NCBI RefSeq assembly: GCF_003429005.1 | Contig: NZ_QVQV01000012.1 | Coordinates: 1 to 64,000, forward strand | DNA from: Paraburkholderia sp. DHOC27 | GTDB taxonomy: Bacteria > Pseudomonadota > Gammaproteobacteria > Burkholderiales > Burkholderiaceae | Direction of reading: 5' to 3' | Length of the DNA stretch: 64,000 bases | In this document: one piece after another, positions 27,843-37,024 of the stretch | Layout: each line of letters begins with the position of its first letter | How positions within the stretch are numbered: the stretch's first letter is position 1 | Position numbers and translations under genes: made by a program | The notes under the pieces: generated by a model | Told to the model about the DNA's origin: nothing | Database searches by the model: none | What the model saw: the letters and a program-made list of their open reading frames with translations, nothing else

Positions 27843-29132
27843 TCACCGCGCGGCGAGAAACACACAGGCGTGAATCAGCAGTCCCGCCATGCCGCCGACA
27901 AACGTGCCGTTGATGCGGATGTATTGCAGATCGCGGCCGATCTCGGCCTCCAGCTTGCGGGTCACTTCGTTCTCGTCCCAGCCCTTCACGACGTCGGTAA
28001 TGAGCGCCGACAACTGATGCCGATGCCGCAGCACGAGCTGACCGGCGATATCCAGCCACCATGCGTTGAGTTTGTGCTGCATGGAGGCGTCGCTCGCCAC
28101 CCCTCGCCCAATGGACGCCAGCGTGCCGGCCAGCATCTCGCGCACCGCGGATTGCCCGCTGCCGAGATCGGCGAGCACGAGCGCCCGCAGATGATCCAGC
28201 ATGACGCGATAGTAGCCGCCGCCTTCGAGGTGCTGGATGCAGTCACGCAGCACGACGCGGCCAAACCGCCGATACGCGGGCGAGGTGCGCAGATTGACGG
28301 ACAGCTCCTGCACCGCCGCGTCGAATTGCTGCCGCAGTTCGTGCTCGGGATTGGCAACGACTTCATGAATGAGCGCAATGATGCCTTCGACGAACTTGTT
28401 GACGATGTAGGCATCCAGCGGCGCCGGCGTGAATTTCGACGCCTCGCCGAACTTGGCCTTGATGCGGTCCACGTTCGCGTTGAGCCAGCTTTCCGCAGCG
28501 CTCAGGCCGCGGTCGAGCAAGGGCTGATGCCGGTTGCCTTCGGTGAGGATATCCAGGAGCTGACTCGCGACGCGCGAAACGTCGACGGTGCGCAAACGCG
28601 GTATCACGAAGCGCGTGAACAGATGCTCGACATCCGTCTCGTCCAGGCCTTCCAGCAAGCGCGGCAGCGAGCCCGCCACCACGTCCGCGATCACCACGCT
28701 GTTGTGGCGCACGGCGAGCCATTCTGCCAGCGCCTGTGCCGCATTGAAACCGCTCAACCGGGCCAGAATGACCTCGGGCGTCAGGAAGTTTTGCTCGACG
28801 AAGCTGCCAAGACTCTCCGCGATACGCTGCTGGTTCTTCGCGATGATCGCAGTGTGCGGTATGGGAATGCCGCACGGATGGCGGAACAGCGCGACCACCG
28901 CGTACCAGTCGGCAATCGCGCCGACCGTCGCCGCCTCGGCAAACGCGCGTGGCCACTGCAGCCACGGATGGTGCGCCTGCCAGGTGACGCAGACGACGAG
29001 CAGCACGATCATCGCCACGAGCAGACAGGTGGCCGTGGTGCGCATGCGCCTTAGCCGCACGAGCTTGTGACTGGCTGCCTGGTCGGCCCGCGTGTGGCCG
29101 CTTTTACTGTCTGTCCCGGTCGCAACGCTCAA
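27843..29132 (-). CDS. DUF445 family membrane protein
   Basis: 429 residues. An N-terminal transmembrane helix (about 34-50, CLLVAMIVLLVVCVTW) is followed by FAEAATVGAIADWYAVVALFRHPCGIPIPHTAIIAKNQ broken over the family signature (ADWYAVVALFRHP). The C-terminal end has IRINGTFVGGMAGLLIHAC, a second membrane segment. The long central part is predicted helical. Function of the family is unknown. It is convergent with the SDR gene. Confidence 0.88.
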   Translation of the reverse strand: MSVATGTDSKSGHTRADQAASHKLVRLRRMRTTATCLLVAMIVLLVVCVTWQAHHPWLQWPRAFAEAATVGAIADWYAVVALFRHPCGIPIPHTAIIAKNQQRIAESLGSFVEQNFLTPEVILARLSGFNAAQALAEWLAVRHNSVVIADVVAGSLPRLLEGLDETDVEHLFTRFVIPRLRTVDVSRVASQLLDILTEGNRHQPLLDRGLSAAESWLNANVDRIKAKFGEASKFTPAPLDAYIVNKFVEGIIALIHEVVANPEHELRQQFDAAVQELSVNLRTSPAYRRFGRVVLRDCIQHLEGGGYYRVMLDHLRALVLADLGSGQSAVREMLAGTLASIGRGVASDASMQHKLNAWWLDIAGQLVLRHRHQLSALITDVVKGWDENEVTRKLEAEIGRDLQYIRINGTFVGGMAGLLIHACVFLAAR

Positions 29133-29575
29133 CTCGCTCCCTCCTGCAAGAACCGCTTCATCGTGGATGCCACGCGTCTGCCACGCCTCTGTTGCCCGTG
29201 GTCAGGAAACGTGGGCCGCTATCGCGCCCGGCATTGCCGGTCACGGCTCGCCGCGGAATCAGCAGGCACGCAACAGCGGCGTCGGATCAGTTCAGTATAG
29301 CGTTGCACCGAGATCCGCTTTTTGATCCGGCGCGGCCGCGCGGGCGCCATGTTCACCATGAGCACGCCTCGCGGCTTGCTGCCAGAGTCACACCTATGAC
29401 GGTGCGCGAACGGCGCGCGAACGGTGCGCCTCTTGGCCGGGCGCGCTCGTTGCTGGCTGATGTCGTACTGCGACCGTACTGCGCGGGATGTGAACTCAGG
29501 GCGCGGCTCGCGAGTCCAGCCCGGCGTGGTGCGCCGTGTAAATGGGTATGGTGAACAGCAGCTATCGGAGGATGG
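29133..29575. other. Gap with no gene seen
   Basis: 443 bp between the divergent DUF445 and helicase genes. It should carry both promoters, but I see no convincing boxes, repeat or small gene. Confidence 0.5.
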
Positions 29576-32308
29576 TTGAACTCAGCGAGACGAGTGGACC
29601 CAGCGGCGGACACAGGGCATTCGGACGCGGACTCTGCGGCTCTGCCAACGGCTGAACTGCAGGGTGAACTGCGGGACGAGCCGTCGCCACGGCCCCACGC
29701 GCAGCCAGAGGCGCAAGCACCCTCACCGCGCGGCGCACGGCGTGCCCCGCGCACCCGTCGCGTGCCCAAGACCCGTGAACAGCAGGCCAAAGCCGACGCC
29801 CGCGCCGCCGAGGCGTTCCATTCGACGCCCTTGCACCTCGACCCGGCAGCGGCCGTCGAGCCCTTCGGCACGCGCCTGCAACACTGGTTCGACGCGCGCG
29901 GCTGGCAGCCCTTCGCGTTTCAGCGCGACACGTGGCAGGCCATTGCGCGTGGCGAGAGCGGCCTGCTGCATGCCACCACCGGCTCCGGCAAGACCTGGGC
30001 GCTGTGGTTCGGCGCCCTCGCCGCTTTCGCCGACCACGCGGTTTCGAGCGCCACGGCCCAGCCCGATCCGCTGACGGTGCTATGGCTCACGCCCATGCGC
30101 GCGCTCGCCGCCGACACCGCCCGCGCCCTGCAATCGTCCGCCATCGACCTCGCCGTCCCCTGGACAGTCGGCCTGCGCACGGGCGACACCGACTCCACCG
30201 AGCGCGCCCGCCAGAACCGTCGCATGCCCTCGGCCCTCGTCACGACGCCCGAGAGCCTCTCGCTGATGCTCACGCGCAGCAACGCGCGCGCTGAACTGGC
30301 GCACGTGCGGCTCGTCGTGGTGGACGAATGGCACGAACTGGTCGGCAACAAGCGCGGCACGCAAACCCAGCTCGCACTCGCCCGCCTCGCCCACTGGCGT
30401 GCCGATCTGCAGATCTGGGGCTTGTCCGCGACGCTCGGCAATACGGCCTTCGCGGCCGACGTGCTGCTCGCGCCCACGCGTACACCGCGTACGCTGGTGC
30501 AAGGCGCGCAGCCGAAAACCCTGCTCGTCGACACGCTGATTCCGGACACCATCGAACGCTTTCCGTGGGCCGGTCATCTGGGCACGCGTCAGGTGGAGCG
30601 CGTGGCCGAGGAAATCGAGGCGGCGGGCACCTCGCTCGTCTTCACCAACACGCGCTCGCAGTCGGAAATCTGGTATCGCGCGCTGCTCGAAGCGCGGCCG
30701 CAATGGGCCGGGCTGATCGCGCTGCATCACGGCTCGCTTGATCACGAGGTGCGAGAATGGGTCGAAAACGGCCTGAAAAACGGCAAGCTGAAAGTGGTGG
30801 TGTGTACGTCGAGCCTCGATCTGGGCGTCGATTTTCTGCCCGTCGAACGCGTGTTCCAGATCGGTTCACCGAAGGGCGTCGCGCGCCTGATGCAGCGCGC
30901 GGGACGCTCGGGTCACGCGCCGGGTCGCGTGTCGCGCGTGACGATCGTGCCGACCCACGCGCTCGAACTGGTCGAAGCTGCCGCCGCGCGCCGCGCGGTC
31001 GAGGCGCGGCAAATCGAAAGCCGCGAGATTCCCGACAAGCCGCTCGACGTGCTGGTCCAGCATCTGGTGACGATCGCGATTGGCGGCGGCTTTACTGCCG
31101 AAGCGATGTTCGACGAAGTGCGCACCACGCACGCGTACCGCACGTTGACACGCGCGGAATTCGACTGGGCAATTGCCTTTGTCGAACGCGGCGGCACTTC
31201 GCTGGCCGCCTACCCGGACTATCACCGCGTGGTACGCGAGGACGACGGCGTGTATCGCGTGCCGCGTGCGGACCTCGTGCGACGTCATCGGAACAACATC
31301 GGCACGATCGTCGCCAACGCGACCATGCAGGTGGCCTACGTGAACGGCTCGAAAATCGGCGCAATGGAAGAGGCCTTCATCTCACGCCTCAAACCGGGCG
31401 ACGTGTTCACGTTCGGCGGACGCGCGCTCGAACTGGTGCGTGTGCGCGAAATGACCGCCTATGTGAAGCGCGCCACCTCGTCGCGTGGTGCGATGCCTCG
31501 CTGGGCGGGCAGCCGCATGCCGCTGTCATCCGAACTGGCGGACGCCATGCTGGCGATGTTCGCCGAAGCCGATCACGACGTCTACGCCGAGCCCGAAATG
31601 GAAGCGGTGCGTCCATTGCTCGAATTGCAGCGCAAGTGGTCGGCATTGCCGGAACCCGGCGCGCTCGTGGTCGAACTGCTGCGCTCGCGTGAAGGTCATC
31701 ATCTGTTTTGCTATCCGTTCGCGGGGCGTACCGCGCATATTGGCCTCGGCGCGTTGCTCGCGTGGCGCGCGGCGCGCGACAGTCCCGGCACGTTCTCCAT
31801 TTCGATGAACGACTACGGCTTCGAACTGCTGTCCGCGCAAGCGTTCGACTGGGCCGCGCTGTTCGAAGGCGGCGTGCTTTCATCCGAGGGACTCGAACAC
31901 GATCTGTTCGCGAGCCTGAATGCATCCGAACTCGCAATGCGGCGTTTCCGTGAGATCGCGCGTGTGGCTGGGCTCGTGTATCAGGGGCATCCGGGCCAGC
32001 AAAAAAGCGCGCGGCAATTACAGGCGTCGAGTGGTCTGTTCTACGAAGTATTTCGCCAGCACGATAGCGGCAATCTGCTGCTCGCGCAGGCGGACGCCGA
32101 AGTGATGCTGCAGGAACTCGAACTCGTGCGAATTCGCGAGGCGCTGGCACGCATGGCCGCGAGCCGCATCGTCGTCACGCATCCGAAGAAACCCACCCCG
32201 TTCGCTTTTCCGCTGATCGTCGGCCGGATGCGCGAAAAGGTGAGCACCGAAAAGCTCGCGGATCGCGTGAGCCGCATGCTCGCCGAACTCGAAAAGGCCG
32301 CGCGATGA
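29576..32308 (+). CDS. Ligase-associated DEXH-box helicase (Lhr-like)
   Basis: 910-residue superfamily 2 helicase of the Lhr-C type that accompanies ATP-dependent DNA ligases in bacterial repair clusters. Motif I TTGSGKTW (from about residue 134), motif II DEWH at about 250, motif III SAT, and the motif VI region QRAGRSGHAPG; a winged-helix and DUF4910-like Lhr core follows. The first 85 residues are Pro/Arg/Ala-rich and not helicase-like. The start is a TTG at 29576 just after GGAGG; no in-frame ATG is closer, so the N-terminus is uncertain. Its stop overlaps the phosphoesterase start by 4 bp. The ligase and exonuclease partners are not adjacent. Confidence 0.88.
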   Translation: MNSARRVDPAADTGHSDADSAALPTAELQGELRDEPSPRPHAQPEAQAPSPRGARRAPRTRRVPKTREQQAKADARAAEAFHSTPLHLDPAAAVEPFGTRLQHWFDARGWQPFAFQRDTWQAIARGESGLLHATTGSGKTWALWFGALAAFADHAVSSATAQPDPLTVLWLTPMRALAADTARALQSSAIDLAVPWTVGLRTGDTDSTERARQNRRMPSALVTTPESLSLMLTRSNARAELAHVRLVVVDEWHELVGNKRGTQTQLALARLAHWRADLQIWGLSATLGNTAFAADVLLAPTRTPRTLVQGAQPKTLLVDTLIPDTIERFPWAGHLGTRQVERVAEEIEAAGTSLVFTNTRSQSEIWYRALLEARPQWAGLIALHHGSLDHEVREWVENGLKNGKLKVVVCTSSLDLGVDFLPVERVFQIGSPKGVARLMQRAGRSGHAPGRVSRVTIVPTHALELVEAAAARRAVEARQIESREIPDKPLDVLVQHLVTIAIGGGFTAEAMFDEVRTTHAYRTLTRAEFDWAIAFVERGGTSLAAYPDYHRVVREDDGVYRVPRADLVRRHRNNIGTIVANATMQVAYVNGSKIGAMEEAFISRLKPGDVFTFGGRALELVRVREMTAYVKRATSSRGAMPRWAGSRMPLSSELADAMLAMFAEADHDVYAEPEMEAVRPLLELQRKWSALPEPGALVVELLRSREGHHLFCYPFAGRTAHIGLGALLAWRAARDSPGTFSISMNDYGFELLSAQAFDWAALFEGGVLSSEGLEHDLFASLNASELAMRRFREIARVAGLVYQGHPGQQKSARQLQASSGLFYEVFRQHDSGNLLLAQADAEVMLQELELVRIREALARMAASRIVVTHPKKPTPFAFPLIVGRMREKVSTEKLADRVSRMLAELEKAAR

Positions 32309-32976
32309 GCGCTACGCCGTTTGCGCCGACGCTGACCGTCGAACTGGACGGTCACCCGCTCGTGCTGTGCGCCGAGCGGGCCGCGTTCGATCCCGTCTCG
32401 AAGCTGCTGCTGGTCGCGGATGCGCATTTCGGCAAGGACGCGGTGTTCCGCTCGCACGGCATTCCGGTGCCGGTCGGCTCCACGGCGGGAGACCTCGCAC
32501 GGCTCGATGCGTTGATTGCCGCGCATGATCCGCAGCGGCTGGTGTTTCTCGGCGACGTGCTGCATGGCGCGCAATCTCACACGCCTGAAGTGATGGCCGC
32601 GCTGCACGCGTGGCGGGCGCGTCATCGCGAGATGCGCATCACCATCGTGGAAGGCAATCACGACCGTCACGCGGGTTTGCCGCCCGCCTCGCTCGATTAC
32701 GAGGCGGCTACGGAACCGTGGCGCGTCGGGCCGTGGGCGCTGTGTCATTACCCGCAGCGTGTGGCAGACGCGTATGCGCTGGCGGGTCACGAGCATCCGG
32801 TGTACCGGCTGGCGACGCGGATCGAATCGGTGCGTCTGCCCTGTTTCAGATTCAACGAGCGCGCCGGCGTGTTGCCTGCGTTCGGCAGCTTCACCGGCGG
32901 TTATGTGGTCAATGACAGCGCGCTCGACGAGTCCATTTACGTAATCGCCGACGGGAATGTGCTGGCGGTGAAGTGA
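32305..32976 (+). CDS. pdeM: Ligase-associated DNA-damage-response phosphoesterase PdeM
   Basis: 223-residue metallophosphoesterase of the calcineurin fold. Metal-binding motifs are seen in order: DAHFGKD, FLGDVLHG, EGNHDRH, CHYP and GHEHPVY. FRSHGIPVPVG after the first motif is typical of the ligase-associated subgroup. ATG 32305 lies within the last codons of the helicase gene (ATGA overlap), showing translational coupling. The substrate is not established; DNA ends are expected. Confidence 0.88.
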   Translation: MSATPFAPTLTVELDGHPLVLCAERAAFDPVSKLLLVADAHFGKDAVFRSHGIPVPVGSTAGDLARLDALIAAHDPQRLVFLGDVLHGAQSHTPEVMAALHAWRARHREMRITIVEGNHDRHAGLPPASLDYEAATEPWRVGPWALCHYPQRVADAYALAGHEHPVYRLATRIESVRLPCFRFNERAGVLPAFGSFTGGYVVNDSALDESIYVIADGNVLAVK

Positions 32977-32981
32977 AGGCG

Positions 32982-34313
32982 CTACTCGATCTGCGCGTCG
33001 TCGACTTCGCAGGCGGCCATCAACGTGCCAATCCGCACCGGTTGAAACGGCGGACGCGGCTCCGCTGCTTGCCAGCCGAAATACGTGCTGGCGGCGGTCC
33101 CGCAGATGCGTCCCTGGCACGCCCCCATCCCGCAGCGGGTGTGCAGTTTGGCGTCGCGCCAGTCGGCAAACGCCCGCACCTCGCCCACCGTCACGTCTTC
33201 GCAGCGGCATAGCAGCGTATCCGCAGGCGGCAAGGTGCGAGCGGCCTCGCCCAAGGCGAACGCCGTTTCCACACGCCGTGCAAAGGCTTGCCAGCGCGTC
33301 CGTCGTGCTCGCAAGCCGTGCAGGTCGCGCTGCACGCGCTCATTGCGCTCGTCGCGTTCGTTGTTTATCGCGCCGCCCGCCATCAAGCCTGCAATTTCGC
33401 CTTCGATACACGCCAGTTCCATTCCGCCGACGCCGGTTGACTCACCGGCGGCCAGCACGCCATCCACGGAGGTGCGCTGCGCCTCGTCCACCGCCACCGC
33501 GCCGCGCTCGCTGACCGCGCACCCCAGCGCCTGCGCCAGCGTGAGATTCGGCACGAGGCCGTAGCCGCACGCAACCCGGTCGCACTCGAGCGTGACTGCG
33601 CGCTGCCCACGCCGAACCGTCACCGCTTCCACACGGCCGTTGCCGCGTGCTTCGATTACTACGCTGCCGGTCCAGTAGCGCGTCGCCGCGAAGCCGCGCG
33701 TCAGTTGGGCGGCTTGCAGCAGCTTCGCGGGCGTGGCCAGCAGCGAGGCGGCAAAACGCGCTACCGCTCGCGCTGGTGCCTGTTCGACCACGGCCACTAC
33801 GTCGGCACCCGCTGCGCGTGCGGTAGCGAGTGCGGCAAGCAGCAAAGGCCCGCTGCCCGCTATCACGACGCGCTCGCCGCGTACGGGAATACCGCTCTTG
33901 ATCAGCGCCTGCAAGCCGCCCGCTCCCGTCACGCCTGGCAAGGTCCAGCCTGCGAACGGCAGCAGCCGCTCGCGCGCCCCGGTCGCGAGAATCAGTTGAC
34001 CGTAACGGACCCGGATACCGCCCTGTTCCGCCGCTTCGACCAGCAGCCCGCCTTCCGGCAGCGGCGCAACGACGCGCGCGCTGCTCCAGACGGTCACACC
34101 GGGATGCGCCTCCAGTGCTGTCTGTACGGCGCGCAAGCCCTTTTGCGGTGGATGATGCGGCCCCTGCCGCCAGACCTGGCCGCCAGGCAGCGGATTATCG
34201 TCGAGCACCAGCACGCGCGCTCCGGCCTGGGCGGCGGCGCGCGCCGCGTGCAGTCCCGCCGGGCCCGCTCCGGCCACCACGACCTCATAGTGCTGAGTGG
34301 CGGAGCGCTTCAT
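32982..34313 (-). CDS. D-hydroxyproline dehydrogenase, FAD/NAD(P)-binding subunit (HcnB-like)
   Basis: 443 residues. FAD motif VVVAGAGPAGLHAARAAA at the N-terminus, an NAD(P)-type pyridine nucleotide fold in the middle (VVIAGSGPLLLAALATARAAG), and a C-terminal BFD-like iron-sulfur domain with LCRCEDVT and RCGMGACQGRIC. Similar to HcnB/OoxA and to the subunit of heteromeric hydroxyproline or opine dehydrogenases. Last of four overlapping minus-strand genes; its ATG overlaps the preceding stop by 4 bp. Confidence 0.85.
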   Translation of the reverse strand: MKRSATQHYEVVVAGAGPAGLHAARAAAQAGARVLVLDDNPLPGGQVWRQGPHHPPQKGLRAVQTALEAHPGVTVWSSARVVAPLPEGGLLVEAAEQGGIRVRYGQLILATGARERLLPFAGWTLPGVTGAGGLQALIKSGIPVRGERVVIAGSGPLLLAALATARAAGADVVAVVEQAPARAVARFAASLLATPAKLLQAAQLTRGFAATRYWTGSVVIEARGNGRVEAVTVRRGQRAVTLECDRVACGYGLVPNLTLAQALGCAVSERGAVAVDEAQRTSVDGVLAAGESTGVGGMELACIEGEIAGLMAGGAINNERDERNERVQRDLHGLRARRTRWQAFARRVETAFALGEAARTLPPADTLLCRCEDVTVGEVRAFADWRDAKLHTRCGMGACQGRICGTAASTYFGWQAAEPRPPFQPVRIGTLMAACEVDDAQIE

Positions 34314-34576
34314 AGGTGTCCCGTGGTACGGATGATCTGGCCGTCACGGCATACCGTCTGGCATGCCAGTACGTGCGACCGGCCATTCACCATTACTCTG
34401 CATTCCTGACAAATACCCATGCCGCACAGCGCTGCGCGTGGTTCACCGCTGACGGATTGACGAGTGCCGCGCACACCCCGCATGGCGAGCGCCGCAACGA
34501 TCAATGTTCCGGGATCGACCACCACGACCTGCCCGTCGACGATCACGCTGATCGAATCATTCGTATGCCTAAGCAT
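34310..34576 (-). CDS. D-hydroxyproline dehydrogenase, small 2Fe-2S subunit (HcnA-like)
   Basis: 88-residue ferredoxin-like protein with the cluster ligands in ALCGMGICQEC and VLACQT. The leading ISVIVDGQVVVVDPG matches the HcnA/OoxC fold. Start at ATG 34576 overlaps the end of the upstream oxidase gene by 8 bp; the downstream gene overlaps by 4 bp. Transfers electrons between the flavin subunits. Confidence 0.85.
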   Translation of the reverse strand: MLRHTNDSISVIVDGQVVVVDPGTLIVAALAMRGVRGTRQSVSGEPRAALCGMGICQECRVMVNGRSHVLACQTVCRDGQIIRTTGHL

Positions 34577-35696
34577 GACAGACTCCCTGCATGAAACGTT
34601 GCGGCAGATAGGGCTCGTGCGCAATCGACGCAGCTTCGCCGGTCATCTGTGCCGCCAGCAGCTTCGCGGTAGCGAGAGACGTGGTCACGCCCAAGCCTTC
34701 GTGTCCCACCGCCACCCACAGACCGGGCTGCGCCTCCTGCAACTGGCCGATCAGCGGCAGACCATCCGGCGACGCCGCCCGGAAACCGGTCCACGCGCGC
34801 ACGCCATTCAGGCTCGGCAAGGCCGGCAGATAGCGTGCCGCCCGCTGCAACATCTGCGCGAGCACGGGCATGTCCACGGCGGGATCCGTAGTGTCGAACT
34901 GGCGCGAGGAGCCGATCAGCAACTGGCCGGTTGGGCGGGGCTGTGCATTGAAGGCGACCGAGGTGCCCTTCGCGTGATGCGCGCTTTTGATGTAGCCCAG
35001 TTCGAGCAATTGATGCCGGATCCAGCCGGGATAGCGGTCCGTAATGAGCAGATGGCCCTTCTTGGGCTGCAACGGCAACGCAGGCAGCAATGCCTTGGCG
35101 CCGATGCCGTTGGCCACGACCACCTGGCCCGCGCTCACGCGCTCACCACTGGCGAGCGTCACGCCGCCCGCATCCACGGCGCTCACAGTCACGCCGAGCC
35201 GCACCGTGATATTCGCGGCGGCCGGGGATTGGGTCAGCAGCCATTGCGCGACGGTGGGCGCGTAGACGATGCTGTCGTGTTCGACCAGCAACCCGCCTGC
35301 CATGCCAGCGGCCAGCGCGGGTTCGCAGGCGCGCAGCGCCGCAGGGTCGAGCCATTGCGCGGCGATGCCGCACACCGCGAACGCATCGTGCAGCGCGAAG
35401 GCAGCGTCGCATTCTTCCTCGTCGCTCGCGACCCACAAGGTTCCGCAGCGCGAGAAGGCGTCGCGCTGGCGCAGTTGCGGCGCCAGTTCGAGCCACAGGT
35501 CACGCGACCACGCGCTCAACGCCAGTTCGGCGGGCGAGTCGTTCATCACAACGATATGGCCCATGCCGGCAGCCGTCGCGCCGCCGCCGATGCCCTGCCC
35601 GTCGAGCACCTCGACCCGCAAACCACGCGCGGCCAGTTCCGCCGCGCATGCCGCGCCGACGATGCCCGCGCCGACGATCACGACATCCGCTGTCAT
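34569..35696 (-). CDS. D-hydroxyproline dehydrogenase, FAD oxidase subunit (DAO family)
   Basis: 375-residue D-amino-acid-oxidase-type flavoprotein; VVIVGAGIVGAACAAELA at the N-terminus, GGGATAAGMGHIV for flavin binding, and WVAVGHEGLGVTTSLATAKL at the C-terminus. Oxidises cis-4-hydroxy-D-proline to the pyrroline carboxylate together with the two downstream subunits. Start at ATG 35696, sharing ATGA with the epimerase stop; a longer frame from 35714 adds six residues inside the epimerase gene and is less likely. Confidence 0.85.
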   Translation of the reverse strand: MTADVVIVGAGIVGAACAAELAARGLRVEVLDGQGIGGGATAAGMGHIVVMNDSPAELALSAWSRDLWLELAPQLRQRDAFSRCGTLWVASDEEECDAAFALHDAFAVCGIAAQWLDPAALRACEPALAAGMAGGLLVEHDSIVYAPTVAQWLLTQSPAAANITVRLGVTVSAVDAGGVTLASGERVSAGQVVVANGIGAKALLPALPLQPKKGHLLITDRYPGWIRHQLLELGYIKSAHHAKGTSVAFNAQPRPTGQLLIGSSRQFDTTDPAVDMPVLAQMLQRAARYLPALPSLNGVRAWTGFRAASPDGLPLIGQLQEAQPGLWVAVGHEGLGVTTSLATAKLLAAQMTGEAASIAHEPYLPQRFMQGVCHA

Positions 35697-36655
35697 GCCG
35701 CGCGCAAACCCCATGCGAAGGGGTCGCGTTCATCGAAACACAGCCGGCTTTCAGCCATGATGTGGGCGTGCCCCGTGATGGTCGGCACGATGCTCGCGTG
35801 CTCCGTACCGGGCGCACCTTCGTCTCGTTGATAGGTCGCCTCGAACACGCTGCCGATGATGCTCTCCTGGCGCCACACCTCGCCCTCGGCGAGCTTGCCG
35901 TCGGCGGCGAGACACGCCACCTTGGCGCTCGTGCCGGTGCCGCACGGCGAGCGGTCGTAGGCGTTGCCGGGGCACAGCACGAAACTGCGGCTGTCGATGC
36001 CCGCCCGCGAGCCCGCGGCGAAGAGTTCGATGTGATCGATCAGCGCGCCCTCGGCCCCCGTGATGTGCTGGGCGCTCAATGCATCGCGGATCGTCGCGGT
36101 AAAGGCGGTCAGTTCTGGAATATGCGCGGGTTCCAGCGTGCGGCCATGCTCGGCGACGAGGAAGAACCAGTTGCCGCCCCATGCGATATCGCCGGTCAAT
36201 GCGCCGTGGCCGGGCACCTCGACCGTCACCGCCTGACGGTAGCGATACGCCGGCACGTTGCGCACCGACACGCTGCCATCGACGTTCAGGGTAGCTTCGA
36301 CGATGCCCACCGGCGTTTCGATGCGGTGCTGGCCGGGTCCGATACGTCCCATGTGGGCCAGCGAGACGATCAGCCCAATCGTGCCGTGGCCGCACATGCC
36401 GAGGTAGCCGACGTTGTTGAAGAAGATCACGCCGGCCGCGCAATCCGCCGCGTGCGGCTCGCACAGCAGCGCGCCCACCACCACGTCCGAGCCGCGCGGC
36501 TCCGTGACGATGCCCGCGCGCCAGTCGTCGAAGCGGCTGCGGAACACGTCGAGCCGCTCGGCCAGCGAACCGCTGCCCAGCTCCGGGCCGCCGGAGACGA
36601 CCAGACGGGTCGGCTCGCCGCCCGTGTGTGAATCGATTACGTTCAAGGTTTTCAT
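35693..36655 (-). CDS. 4-Hydroxyproline 2-epimerase
   Basis: 320-residue member of the proline racemase family, converting trans-4-hydroxy-L-proline to cis-4-hydroxy-D-proline. Both catalytic cysteines are present, in MCGHGT and in SPCGTGTS; trans-3-hydroxyproline dehydratases have Thr at one of them. First gene of the minus-strand operon and clustered with the D-hydroxyproline dehydrogenase and the deaminase, which fixes the substrate better than sequence alone. Confidence 0.9.
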   Translation of the reverse strand: MKTLNVIDSHTGGEPTRLVVSGGPELGSGSLAERLDVFRSRFDDWRAGIVTEPRGSDVVVGALLCEPHAADCAAGVIFFNNVGYLGMCGHGTIGLIVSLAHMGRIGPGQHRIETPVGIVEATLNVDGSVSVRNVPAYRYRQAVTVEVPGHGALTGDIAWGGNWFFLVAEHGRTLEPAHIPELTAFTATIRDALSAQHITGAEGALIDHIELFAAGSRAGIDSRSFVLCPGNAYDRSPCGTGTSAKVACLAADGKLAEGEVWRQESIIGSVFEATYQRDEGAPGTEHASIVPTITGHAHIMAESRLCFDERDPFAWGLRAA

Positions 36656-37024
36656 GCCACCATCTTAGAAAAGGCACCGGTGGATGGTCTTGGCGGCATT
36701 ACGCGTCCAGAATGACGATTTCGGCATAGCGAAAGCGTGTTGTGGCGGCGGTGGCGCTGGGCGCGGTGGGATTCGCACAGCATGCGGCAGAGTGACTTCC
36801 AGGTAGCGTGTCCATATGCTGGGAAATTGCTGCGCTCGCTTGCAGATTTTGTCTCGTAAAGCGGCCGACAGGACGGCTACCGGGCCTTGTTTTCTAGCCG
36901 ACACCCCTGCGCGACGCAGCCCGAGTTATGCTGAAATCGTCATCCCGCACGCGCGATTCACGCAAGACGGCGGATTTTTCCATACGTACACTGCGGTCAA
37001 CTCATCACATTCAGGAGAGCAGTC
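36656..37024. other. Divergent promoter region of the hydroxyproline genes
   Basis: 369 bp between the epimerase operon and the deaminase gene. It must hold both promoters. I see no clear palindrome, and no regulator gene (GntR or LysR type) is adjacent to this cluster. Confidence 0.5.
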
